Assembly (NCBI GenBank): GCA_946186185.1
Contig: CAMHMJ010000003.1
Location: 1-64,000 of the forward strand
DNA from: an uncultured Treponema sp.
GTDB lineage: Bacteria > Spirochaetota > Spirochaetia > Treponematales > Treponemataceae
Length of the DNA stretch: 64,000 nt
Direction of reading: 5' to 3'
Each line of letters begins with the position of its first letter. Position 1 is the stretch's first letter. Of the stretch, positions 51,795 to 60,622 are shown in pieces. The translations under genes were made by a program, and so were the position numbers. Under the pieces are notes generated by a model. The model did not search any database. It was not told the origin of the DNA and saw nothing but the letters and a program-made list of their open reading frames with translations.

Positions 51795-54700
51795 ATGAAA
51801 AAGAATGTTTTTGGTTTATTGGGCTTACTGGGAGCGCTGATTTTTGCTTCCTGTACAAACCCAATGATTGCAAGCGGCTCTTCAGATGAGCCGGAGGCTC
51901 CAACACCGGTTGTAGCAGTGGTTGCTCATCCGGATACTTATTGTGTTGGTGAATCTGCTTTGCTCAGCGCAACTGTTACTAATTCTGGCAACGGTTCTGT
52001 TGCATATCAATGGTACGAGGTAACTGGTACTGGCGATGAAGCAGAAAGCAATGCAATTGTAGGTGCAGTTTCTTCAACTTATATTTCAAAAGAAGAAAGC
52101 GCCCGTGATTATGTATATTTTGTAAAAGTTTCAAATACTCTTGGAAAATCAATTAAGATTGTTGATTCTGATCCAATAACAATTAAGGTAAGTCCTGCTC
52201 CTGTTGCAGAAGCTTCTATTCCTTCTATCACTTTGACAAAGAATAAGGAATTCTATGCTAAGGGAGGAAGAGTAACTCTTGTAGCAACTGCAAGAACTAC
52301 AGACAAAGGTGTTCTTACATACAAATGGTTCAGTGATGGTACAGAAATTCCTGGAGCAACTGATTCAACTTATATCTGGGAAAATGCTGATGCCGGTGAA
52401 TTTACATTTAAGGTAGAAGTTACAAATACTTTGAACGAAACAACTAAGAAAGCAGACGCTTCTATTGAAGTCCTTGTATTGGATGAAGAAAAAGTTGATG
52501 CAGAACGTCCTGTGTTTACTTCTTCTCTTGTATCAAAAACATATAATATCGGTGATGATGTAGCTTCTGTTCAGGAACTTGACGGAAGTGCAACAGTTTC
52601 TGACGGTGGAAAACTTGTATATCAGTGGTACATTGTAACAAGTGCTGGTGAAGAAAAGATTAATGGTGCAGGTTCTGCAAAATACAAACCTTCTATTGAA
52701 AAAGAAGGAGACGTAGAATACAAGGTTGTAGTAACAAACTATAATCTGAATGCAAGTGGAGAAACAGCTGTTTCTGCCAGCATGAACGTTATTATTTCTG
52801 TTGTAGATCCAAGTAAAGAAAACGCTTCTGTTCCTGTAATTACAAGTCAGCCTGAATGTGCTGAATATACATTTGGAGATGAAGCATCTTCTGTAACTCC
52901 ACTTTCTGTAATTGCTAATGGTGACGGAAATTTGAGCTACCAGTGGTATAAGAATGACGCAGCAATCAGCAAAGCAAATGAATCTACATATACTCCTGAT
53001 ATTTCTGAAGTAGCAGAAAACACTTACTATGTAGTTGTAACAAACTCTATTACAGATAACGGCGACGGCGGAGTAAAATCTATTTCTGTAATTTCTGAAA
53101 AAGTTACAGTTACCGTAATGGATTTTGTTCTTCCTGCTCCTGTATTTACTACACAGCCGGCAAATTCTATTTCCGTTCTGGTTGGTGATGGAGATAAAGT
53201 TAATAAATATTTGGTATTTAATGTTGTGGCAAAATCTGATTATGGAAAGCCGTCATATCAGTGGTATAAAATTGAAAACGGTGAAAAGGTTGTACTTGAA
53301 GGAGAAACACAAGGAAGTATATATCTGATTGAAGCAGATCTTACAAATGCAGCTGGAACTTATAAGTATGTTTGTAAAGCAAGCATTTCAACAGAAATAA
53401 AAGGTAAAACATATAAGGCAGAAGCATTCAGTAATGAATGTTCTGTAATCGTTACAGAAGAAGTAAATAAAGAACCTGTAGAGCCTGTAATTACTGCTCA
53501 GCCTGTATCTGAAGCCGTTAGTCTTGGAAGCTCTGCTGCTAATCTTTCTGTAACTGCAAGTAAAACAGATGAAGGAACTCTTTCTTACCAATGGTATTTG
53601 AATGATGCTGAAATTGAAGGAGCAACATCTTCTACTTATGCAGTTGGAACTCCTGATGCAGCAGGCGAATACAAGTATTTTGTTCGCGTAACAAATACAC
53701 TGAACGGAAAAACTAAGTCTGTAAATTCAAATGTTGCCATCATCACTGTAACTGATACAACAAAAGTAAATGCGGTAAAACCTGTATTTACAAGTGACCT
53801 TACAGAAGAAACTGTAACTTATACAATGGGTGATACCCCTAACAAGACTTTGACAGTAGCAGCTACTGCTTCAGACGGTGGAACTATCACTTATGAATGG
53901 TACAAGGGTGCTGTAAAAATTAATGGTGCAACAGAGGCTTCTTATACACCTCTTGTAGATGCTGTAGGAACATTTAAATATACAGTTCATGTAATTAATA
54001 CAATAGAAGATAATGACGACGACGGTGTAAAAACTGCAACTGCAATTTCAAAAGAAGTAACTGTTGTTATTAATGACCTGGTTGTAAAGACTCCTTCTCC
54101 TTCAGTTGGACTTGATAAAACTTCATATGTTGAAGGGGATACAGTAGTATGTACTGCTGATGTTTTAAATGTTGATGATGATGCAGTTCTTTCTTGTGAA
54201 TGGTATGTAAATGAACGTAAAATTCCTAACGAAACAGAGATGACTTACGAATTTGAAGTTTCTGAAGCCGGTGATTACGATGTTTATTGTAACGTAATTG
54301 CAACAAGAAAAAATGGTATCTATGTTAAGACAAATTATCATGTTTCCGATGATGCAACAATTACTGTAAGTGCTCTTGTTGCTGCAACACCAACTGTTTC
54401 TACAAGTACATCCCCTGTTGATTATGAAAAGAACGCTACTGCTTCTGCAATGACAGTTACTGCAAGTGTAACAGACGGAGGCGTTCTTTCTTACCAGTGG
54501 TATAAGGCAAGTGATGCTACAGAAGCCGGAGAAGCTATTAATAATGCAACTTCTTCTTCTTGCACACCTGACACAAGCAAGGCTGGAACAACTTATTACT
54601 ATGCAAAAGTTACAAATACAAAAACAAATGGTAGTAAAACTGTTACTGCAGTTAAAGATTCCGGAAGAATTGTTGTAAATGTAACCAGTGAAGAAACTTA

Positions 54701-55361
54701 TGCTGCAACACCAGTAATTTCTGCTCAGCCACAGAGTAAAGATTATTATCAGGGTGATACAGCTACTGCATTGTCTGTAACTGCAAGTGTTACATCAGAA
54801 GGTAAAGCTCTTGGTGGAAATCTTTCTTATCAGTGGTATAAAGCAACATCAGCTGATGGAGAAGGAAGTGCCATCACTAATGCTACAAATCAAACTTATA
54901 CTCCGGAAATTGCTGCAATCGGAAGCAACTGGTACTACTGTATTGTTACAAATACTGCAGAATCAGCTGATAGAGATAAGACTGCAACAAAGAAGTCTTC
55001 TTATGCAAAGATTTCTGTAACAGAGTTTGTTGCAAAGGAACCAAGTGTTTCAATTTCACCTGCTACAGTATCTGTAAAGAGTGGAGATTCTGTAATTCTT
55101 ACTGCAAGTGTTAGCGGCCAGGATGAAGGCGCTGTTCTTACTTACCAGTGGAAAAAAGATGGCGAAGCTATTCAGAATGAAACAAGTGCTACTTATACAT
55201 TCTCTGCACCATCTGTAACAGAAGAAACAAACTTCACTTACACATGTGAAGTTATAAGTACAGTTACAAAATACAATGCAACGGCCAGAGCAACAGGTAC
55301 TAAGACTGTAAATGTTACAGTTGCTCCTGCAACTGGTTCAATCAGCATTGACTTTAATTAA
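51795..55361 (+). CDS. Surface lipoprotein of eleven tandem Ig-like repeats
   Basis: An 1188-aa protein with a lipobox (LIFASC) and no enzymatic domain. After a short linker it consists of 11 Ig-like repeats of about 99-112 residues. Each is marked by a core like LSYQWYK near residues 70, 175, 275, 382, 485, 597, 699, 800, 899, 1011 and 1116. This is followed by a YTPD turn and a VTNT strand. The repeats have diverged from each other. Such arrays usually hold binding or spacer functions. Its place between two amylases suggests a scaffold, a glycan-binding stalk or an adhesin to starch granules; this is inference. It lacks the N-terminal module of its neighbours. Confidence 0.85.
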   Translation: MKKNVFGLLGLLGALIFASCTNPMIASGSSDEPEAPTPVVAVVAHPDTYCVGESALLSATVTNSGNGSVAYQWYEVTGTGDEAESNAIVGAVSSTYISKEESARDYVYFVKVSNTLGKSIKIVDSDPITIKVSPAPVAEASIPSITLTKNKEFYAKGGRVTLVATARTTDKGVLTYKWFSDGTEIPGATDSTYIWENADAGEFTFKVEVTNTLNETTKKADASIEVLVLDEEKVDAERPVFTSSLVSKTYNIGDDVASVQELDGSATVSDGGKLVYQWYIVTSAGEEKINGAGSAKYKPSIEKEGDVEYKVVVTNYNLNASGETAVSASMNVIISVVDPSKENASVPVITSQPECAEYTFGDEASSVTPLSVIANGDGNLSYQWYKNDAAISKANESTYTPDISEVAENTYYVVVTNSITDNGDGGVKSISVISEKVTVTVMDFVLPAPVFTTQPANSISVLVGDGDKVNKYLVFNVVAKSDYGKPSYQWYKIENGEKVVLEGETQGSIYLIEADLTNAAGTYKYVCKASISTEIKGKTYKAEAFSNECSVIVTEEVNKEPVEPVITAQPVSEAVSLGSSAANLSVTASKTDEGTLSYQWYLNDAEIEGATSSTYAVGTPDAAGEYKYFVRVTNTLNGKTKSVNSNVAIITVTDTTKVNAVKPVFTSDLTEETVTYTMGDTPNKTLTVAATASDGGTITYEWYKGAVKINGATEASYTPLVDAVGTFKYTVHVINTIEDNDDDGVKTATAISKEVTVVINDLVVKTPSPSVGLDKTSYVEGDTVVCTADVLNVDDDAVLSCEWYVNERKIPNETEMTYEFEVSEAGDYDVYCNVIATRKNGIYVKTNYHVSDDATITVSALVAATPTVSTSTSPVDYEKNATASAMTVTASVTDGGVLSYQWYKASDATEAGEAINNATSSSCTPDTSKAGTTYYYAKVTNTKTNGSKTVTAVKDSGRIVVNVTSEETYAATPVISAQPQSKDYYQGDTATALSVTASVTSEGKALGGNLSYQWYKATSADGEGSAITNATNQTYTPEIAAIGSNWYYCIVTNTAESADRDKTATKKSSYAKISVTEFVAKEPSVSISPATVSVKSGDSVILTASVSGQDEGAVLTYQWKKDGEAIQNETSATYTFSAPSVTEETNFTYTCEVISTVTKYNATARATGTKTVNVTVAPATGSISIDFN

Positions 55362-55393
55362 TTGATTTTTACCAAATCTTAAGGAAGGAAAAG

Positions 55394-55434
55394 GAATTTC
55401 TGCTTTCTGTTATAAATGACAGAGGCAGAAATTC
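55394..55434 (+). terminator. Hairpin between the Ig-repeat gene and the MalS-type gene
   Basis: GAATTTCTGC (55394-55403) pairs with GCAGAAATTC (55425-55434), extended inside by TCTGT / ACAGA, followed by TTTTAATCC. A plausible weak terminator or attenuator. Confidence 0.5.
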
Positions 55435-55537
55435 TTTTAATCCTGAAAGGGAGTAAAGCTTCTTTTTTTTAATGGGAAGAAAAAAGGAGCAGCTCCCGGC
55501 CTTAATTTTTTTTTGTTTTTATCTAAAGGTATTTTTT

Positions 55538-58500
55538 ATGAAAAAAATAAGGAAAATAATTTCAGTTCTGGCAACTTTTGCTTTTATTGCATCTATTGCC
55601 GGCTGTTCCCTTTCTCTTTCTGAAAATGAGGGTGGAAAGGAAAAAATAGAATACGGTTCCATAACCATAAAGGACGGAAACTCTGATGGGGATTCACGAG
55701 CTCTTGATGTGAGCACAATTACAAGTGCTACCGTAACTGTAAGCGGTTATGGAATGAGTGATATCACTAAAACAAATGTAAGTATTGCAGCTGGTCAGGG
55801 AAATGCCACAATTGAAAATATTCCAACCGGTCCAAACCGCGTTGTAACAGTAGAAAGCAATGTGACTGGCGCTACAATCAGAGCTGTTTGTGATGTAAAT
55901 TCCGGCGAAAATCCGGTTAGTGTAAACTGGTCTACAACTGCTGTAGGAAATGTTTTTTATTCACTTATAAAAGCGGGAAGAGATGTTTCTGAAATTGCAA
56001 AAACTGCATTTAATTCAGCAATTGACGGCACGGTTCATGCAAGCCTGATAGATGCTGCCACAATCGCTTCTGATTATCCAAGCCTTAAAGCTGCATCCGC
56101 TTATGTCAGCGACTACGGAACTGTAAGCGTAACAACAAGTGATGCGGCAGGTTATTCTGTTCAGATTACAGATATTGCTTCTGAAAAGAAAAGTATAACC
56201 GGTGCAAACGATTCCTTTGAGCTTAAGTCCTATCCTGGAACCTGGAAAGCATGGGTAATTGATTCAGAAGGAACAAAGGTTGCTGAAAAGAATATCACAG
56301 TTGTTTCCGGCGAAACCAGTACTGTGGATGTGAAGTATAGTGCTGGAAGTAATGTCACTGGAAAAATTGTTGTTCATGTGCCTTCATCTTTAGGCTATAA
56401 TTATATTTGGGCATGGGCTACTTCAGGTTCTACTAATTACACTGGTGGTAATTGGCCTGGAAAAAAAATGACATTAAATGGCTCAAATTATGATTACACA
56501 ATTGAACAGACTGCTTGTAAAATAATATTTAATAATAACAGTGGTTCAACTGTGGGTACAAACCAGACTAACGACCTTTGGATTACTGAAGGTGAATGGA
56601 ATTATATTGGTGGAAAAGCAGGTACTAATGATACCACAGGAAACAGTGTTGCTTCTAACTTTGAAGAAGTTCCTTCTGAACCTGGAATTACCCTCACCGT
56701 AAACAGTGCCACCCCACATGGTGATGCTGTAAAGATTTATGTTTCCAGTACAAGCGGTGCACCAACACTTTGGGTGCATGATGCAGGTGGCCATGCAATT
56801 TCTGATAATATGGGAGAAGCTTGGCCAGGAGATGCAATGTCTTCTGCAACAGATTTGAATGATAACACAAACTGGTATGTAAAAGAAATTCCTGGTGAAT
56901 ATATTAGTGGTGATATTATAAAATACCAATTGAATAGTGCAGGAACTGCTGCTGTTTCTGGTAAAACCACAACCTTCTGGTACGATGCAGCTGGTCTTGT
57001 TGGTACTGCAGGGGCTTACTATGATTCTGATCCTACGACAGTTCCGGAACCAGTTGCTCCGACTATTACAATTAAGCCGGCAGATGGAAAAACTGTTGCT
57101 TTGAACGGAGCTATTGAGATTCAACTGAATGAAGATAATGATGATACTACGACTGCAACAGTTACTTTAAGTGGAGATGCAACAGGTTCTTATACAATCA
57201 ATGATTTTGTAAACAATAAACTTTCTATAAGTGTAGAAACGCTTGGTGTTGAAGCTGGTAATTCAATCGTTGTAAATGCATCTGTTTCAAACAGTGTACA
57301 GAGTGATGTCACAGCTTCTGCAACTCTTTCTGTTGGTTCAATCAGTAGAGATACATTCACTTGGGATAATGTAAACTGCTACTTCGTTCTTACTGACCGA
57401 TTCTATAACGGTGATACTGCAAACGATGGAAGTTACGGCCGTGTTAAAACTGCTGACGGTGTTGCAAGTTTCCATGGCGGTGACATAAAGGGGCTTACAG
57501 AAAAACTTGATTATCTTAATGGACTTGGAGTAAATGCAATTTGGATTAGCGCTCCTTATGAACAGATGCACGGATGGACAAGTGGTGCAGGTGATGCTTT
57601 TGCTCATTATGCTTTCCATGGATATTACACTCAGGACTGGACATTCATGGATCAGGCAATGGGTACAATCGAAGAATTCCGTACATTTGTAAACGAAGCT
57701 CACAAACGCGGAATTCGAGTTGTAATGGATGTTGTAATGAATCATACGGGTTATGATAACTGGCAGGATATGATTGATTACGGCTTTGGTGGATTTAAAG
57801 ATTCTTATACAACATATAATCATGCAGCTTTTGCAAAAAATGGAACATGGGGAAAAGGCGGCGACGGTTGGGGTACTGACTGGGATACTCAGGAAGGCTG
57901 GTTCAAATGGTGGGCTTTCTGGGTTCGCGGTTTTGCTGATAAGTCATGGCCAAAAGATAACGGTGTAGGCTACTGGAGTCCTGGAAGTGGTGATGAAATG
58001 ACTCCTCTTGTAGGACTTCCTGATGTTGTTACAGAAAAAACTGATATCGTAAATCTCCCAACATTCTTGAAAACTAAGTGGAATGGCGGAGCAAACGCTG
58101 TTACTGGTGGCACAAATGTTGGTGAATTGAACAATACAACTTCTGTTGCTTACGGAAATACGACAGGAAATCATTACAGTGATTATCAGCTTCCTTCAGT
58201 TTCGAATGTAGACTGGTATGGAAAATCCGGAGACTGGCGTACAGACGGAAAAGGCGCTCAGACTGATTATCAGATTATCTGGCTTTCAGGCTGGGTTCGT
58301 GAATTCGGTGTAGACGGTTTCCGCTGTGATACTGCAAAACATGTTGGAAAGAACCGCTGGGGTCAGCTCAAAGAAGCTTGTCAGAGTGCGCTGGATGCAT
58401 GGCGAGCAGATTCATCTAAGGCAGATACTGCTGGTGCAAAAGACTGGGATGAATCTTTCTGGATGACTGGTGAACATTTTGACTGGAATTCAATTGCTGG

Positions 58501-59221
58501 ACAGGGTGATTACTACACAACTGGTGGTTTTGACTCGATGATTAACTTTGCAATTGGTGGCAGAAACAGCTGGGACGGTGGTAATTATCATAGTCCTTCA
58601 ATTGATTCTTCAACATGGGGTACTTATCTTAGCATTAACAGCAATACAGACAGCGATTCAAACGGTAACAGAAACAATGTTCTGACATATATTTCGAGTC
58701 ACGATACTCGTCTTGGACGCTGGACTAATCAGGCTGAACTTGGAACTATGTTTGTTCTTCTTCCTGGTGGAGTTCAGATTTATTATGGTGATGAAAGTGC
58801 CCGTGAAAAGTCATTCACAAGTTGTGGTGACGGAGACATGATGACACGAGGTGATTTCAACTGGTCAGACGGTTCTATCGCTGGAGCAGTTGCTAATCGT
58901 CCTTCTAATGATGCTTGCGCCGTTCACTGGGGAAAAGTCGGTACATTCCGAAAATACAATCCTGCAGTCGGAGCCGGAACTGGTACTGCATACAAGAGAA
59001 GTTACAGTGGTCCTGCAGGTGAAAGCAAGGTTGCAATCGGAATTAATGGTCAGAATGTTGATGTTTCTGGTCTCTGGGATAACGGTACTACAGTCTACAA
59101 CTGGTACGACGGAACTCAAGCAACTGTAAGCGGTGGTTCTGTGTCATTCTCAGGTGGTTCAAATGCTCAGCCAATTCTTGTAAGTGACAAGAATCCTTCA
59201 GATTATGGCGTAACGTTCTAA
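55538..59221 (+). CDS. malS: MalS-type alpha-amylase (GH13_19-like) lipoprotein with starch-binding modules
   Basis: A 1227-aa lipoprotein. I chose the ATG at 55538 (MKKIRKIISV, with AAAGGT upstream), giving a lipobox at C23; an upstream in-frame ATG at 55472 would add an odd pre-signal. Order: shared N-terminal module (about 40-265); two CBM26-like modules (about 268-355, IWAWATSG; about 385-490); a beta-sandwich (about 500-595); and GH13 (about 600-1225). The barrel matches E. coli MalS in layout: YFVLTDRFYNGD, LWISAP-like IWISAPYEQMHGW, HYAFHGYYTQDW. Region I is VVMNHTGY near 730, II GFRCDTAKHV near 925, III WMTGEHF near 976 and IV SSHDTRLG near 1052. MalS-type enzymes release maltohexaose-like oligomers. 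Confidence 0.9.
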   Translation: MKKIRKIISVLATFAFIASIAGCSLSLSENEGGKEKIEYGSITIKDGNSDGDSRALDVSTITSATVTVSGYGMSDITKTNVSIAAGQGNATIENIPTGPNRVVTVESNVTGATIRAVCDVNSGENPVSVNWSTTAVGNVFYSLIKAGRDVSEIAKTAFNSAIDGTVHASLIDAATIASDYPSLKAASAYVSDYGTVSVTTSDAAGYSVQITDIASEKKSITGANDSFELKSYPGTWKAWVIDSEGTKVAEKNITVVSGETSTVDVKYSAGSNVTGKIVVHVPSSLGYNYIWAWATSGSTNYTGGNWPGKKMTLNGSNYDYTIEQTACKIIFNNNSGSTVGTNQTNDLWITEGEWNYIGGKAGTNDTTGNSVASNFEEVPSEPGITLTVNSATPHGDAVKIYVSSTSGAPTLWVHDAGGHAISDNMGEAWPGDAMSSATDLNDNTNWYVKEIPGEYISGDIIKYQLNSAGTAAVSGKTTTFWYDAAGLVGTAGAYYDSDPTTVPEPVAPTITIKPADGKTVALNGAIEIQLNEDNDDTTTATVTLSGDATGSYTINDFVNNKLSISVETLGVEAGNSIVVNASVSNSVQSDVTASATLSVGSISRDTFTWDNVNCYFVLTDRFYNGDTANDGSYGRVKTADGVASFHGGDIKGLTEKLDYLNGLGVNAIWISAPYEQMHGWTSGAGDAFAHYAFHGYYTQDWTFMDQAMGTIEEFRTFVNEAHKRGIRVVMDVVMNHTGYDNWQDMIDYGFGGFKDSYTTYNHAAFAKNGTWGKGGDGWGTDWDTQEGWFKWWAFWVRGFADKSWPKDNGVGYWSPGSGDEMTPLVGLPDVVTEKTDIVNLPTFLKTKWNGGANAVTGGTNVGELNNTTSVAYGNTTGNHYSDYQLPSVSNVDWYGKSGDWRTDGKGAQTDYQIIWLSGWVREFGVDGFRCDTAKHVGKNRWGQLKEACQSALDAWRADSSKADTAGAKDWDESFWMTGEHFDWNSIAGQGDYYTTGGFDSMINFAIGGRNSWDGGNYHSPSIDSSTWGTYLSINSNTDSDSNGNRNNVLTYISSHDTRLGRWTNQAELGTMFVLLPGGVQIYYGDESAREKSFTSCGDGDMMTRGDFNWSDGSIAGAVANRPSNDACAVHWGKVGTFRKYNPAVGAGTGTAYKRSYSGPAGESKVAIGINGQNVDVSGLWDNGTTVYNWYDGTQATVSGGSVSFSGGSNAQPILVSDKNPSDYGVTF

Positions 59222-59231
59222 TAAATGTCGA

Positions 59232-59264
59232 GGGGGATGTGAAATGCATCCCCTTCTTTTTTTG
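59232..59264 (+). terminator. Terminator after the MalS-type gene
   Basis: GGGGATG (59233-59239) pairs with CATCCCC (59247-59253) around a seven-base loop, followed by TTCTTTTTTTG. Confidence 0.8.
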
Positions 59265-59274
59265 ATTAAAATCC

Positions 59275-59304
59275 TTGACAAAACTACTACTATAGAAGTA
59301 CTAT
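59275..59304 (+). promoter_or_regulatory. Promoter of the DUF3990/HTH pair, with two TACTAT boxes
   Basis: A perfect TTGACA at 59275-59280 is followed 18 bp later by TACTAT (59299-59304). The GTG start lies 6 bp further on, so the mRNA is probably leaderless. A second TACTAT (59288-59293) sits 11 bp, one helical turn, upstream. This could be an operator for the HTH partner. Confidence 0.6.
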
Positions 59305-59310
59305 TTAAGC

Positions 59311-59988
59311 GTGGCGAAAATTTGTCTTTATCATGGGTCGAATAAGATTGTCGCGCGGCCAGTTTTTGGTGCGGGAAAGGCCTGTAATGATTATGGGCTT
59401 GGTTTTTATTGTACGCAGAACGTTGAACTTGCAAAGGAGTGGGCTTGTCCGACGGCGGATGATGGTTTTGTGAACTGTTATGAGCTTGAGACGAATGGGT
59501 TGAAGATTTTGGATTTGCAGGCGGAGGATTTTTGCACGCTGCACTGGCTTTCGCTTTTGGTGAATAACCGGCGGTTTGATTTGGAGACTCCTGTTATGAG
59601 GCAAGCGGTTTTCTATTTGAAGAATAATTTTTTGCCGGATATTTCGGATTTTGATGTGATAAAGGGCTATCGCGCGGATGATTCGTACTTTTCGTTTGCG
59701 AGGGCTTTTTTGTCGAATCAGATTTCGTATTCTCAGCTGAATAATGCAATGCGGCTTGGAAAACTTGGCGAGCAGATTGTCCTCAAGAGTCAAAAGGCGT
59801 TTGAGCTGATTGAGTTTACGGGGTACGAGTTTGCGGAAGGGAAGGTTTATTTTTCAAAACGAGAAAAGCGCATGGTTGAAGCAAAGCGGGATTATAAAAA
59901 ATCGCTTGAGGTTGACGATATTTCTGGATTTTTTATAAGGGATTTTATTTTGAATGAGGTAAAAAATGGCGATGCACGCTTACGATAA
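59311..59988 (+). CDS. DUF3990 protein, probable ADP-ribosyltransferase-like toxin
   Basis: A 225-aa protein beginning with GTG. The N-terminal half has LYHGSNKIVARPVFGAGK and DYGLGFYCTQNVELAKEWA, which I recognise as the DUF3990 pattern. DUF3990 is related in fold to ADP-ribosyltransferases (His in YHGS, aromatic FYCT, and a later Glu). It overlaps an HTH gene by 23 bp, the layout of a type II toxin-antitoxin operon. Codon use (many TTG and GCG codons) differs from the neighbouring amylase genes, suggesting recent transfer. The toxin activity is inferred from fold and context only. Confidence 0.7.
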   Translation: MAKICLYHGSNKIVARPVFGAGKACNDYGLGFYCTQNVELAKEWACPTADDGFVNCYELETNGLKILDLQAEDFCTLHWLSLLVNNRRFDLETPVMRQAVFYLKNNFLPDISDFDVIKGYRADDSYFSFARAFLSNQISYSQLNNAMRLGKLGEQIVLKSQKAFELIEFTGYEFAEGKVYFSKREKRMVEAKRDYKKSLEVDDISGFFIRDFILNEVKNGDARLR

Positions 59989-60622
59989 ACTTTTTTTATC
60001 TGATTTTATGAAGACTCTCGGCTTTGCTTCGGATTTTGCCGTAAATGTGTGCGGACTTTCTTCCGATTCGTTCTATGATTTTTTTATTGCTTCAAAGGTT
60101 TCTTCATATATTGAGGCTGGCTCTCCTCCGTTTATATCGGGCTTGAGTGGCACGGAACTTGTTCTTTCGATTTTTGAGAGGGTCGGTTTTGAGACTCCAG
60201 GTTCTGCGCTGTCGGATTATGTTCGTTTTGATCGTTCGCCTGAATATTGGGGCGGCTGGATTCTTGCTTATTATCAATGGAAGACAAATATTTCTTTTTC
60301 TAAACTCCGCGATTTCTTTTCGTTTTCGAACATTATTGCTATGTATAATCCCTTGCATGAAGCTTCGGAAGAAAAATTCGTTGAAGTTATGAATGATTTG
60401 ATTCTTAATAAGCAGAAGGTGACAAATCTTCAGCGGCTTAGAAAGCTTTCAGGACTTACTCAAAAGGAGCTTTCTAAGCTTTCGGGTGTGAATCTAAGAA
60501 CTTTGCAGCAGTATGAAATCGGTGGTAAGGATATAAACAAGGCAAGCGGAGAGGCTATCAATTCACTTGCCCGTGTTCTTAAATGCAATTTTTACGATGT
60601 GATGGAGCTTGACCTTACATAA
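59966..60622 (+). CDS. HTH (Xre-type) protein, probable antitoxin to the DUF3990 protein
   Basis: A 218-aa protein. The C-terminal 60 residues form a helix-turn-helix: LRKLSGLTQKELSKLSGVNL followed by RTLQQYEIG. The N-terminal 150 residues are helical and unrecognised (SYIEAGSPPFISGLSGTELV). They may hold the toxin-binding part. It overlaps the upstream gene by 23 bp and the convergent patatin gene by 8 bp at its 3' end. A second ATG at 59972 is also possible as start. Autoregulation through the TACTAT boxes at the promoter is likely for this kind of pair but untested. Confidence 0.75.
   Translation: MAMHAYDKLFLSDFMKTLGFASDFAVNVCGLSSDSFYDFFIASKVSSYIEAGSPPFISGLSGTELVLSIFERVGFETPGSALSDYVRFDRSPEYWGGWILAYYQWKTNISFSKLRDFFSFSNIIAMYNPLHEASEEKFVEVMNDLILNKQKVTNLQRLRKLSGLTQKELSKLSGVNLRTLQQYEIGGKDINKASGEAINSLARVLKCNFYDVMELDLT

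Noticed and set aside
51795-55361. Repeated motifs in the Ig-like gene as a CRISPR or DNA satellite
   Set aside because: The repeats are about 300 bp, diverged at DNA level and in frame, so they are protein domains, not CRISPR or satellite DNA.
59305-59793. A 162-codon minus-strand frame opposite the DUF3990 gene
   Set aside because: The sense strand has the promoter and a recognisable DUF3990 pattern; the antisense translation is basic low-quality sequence.
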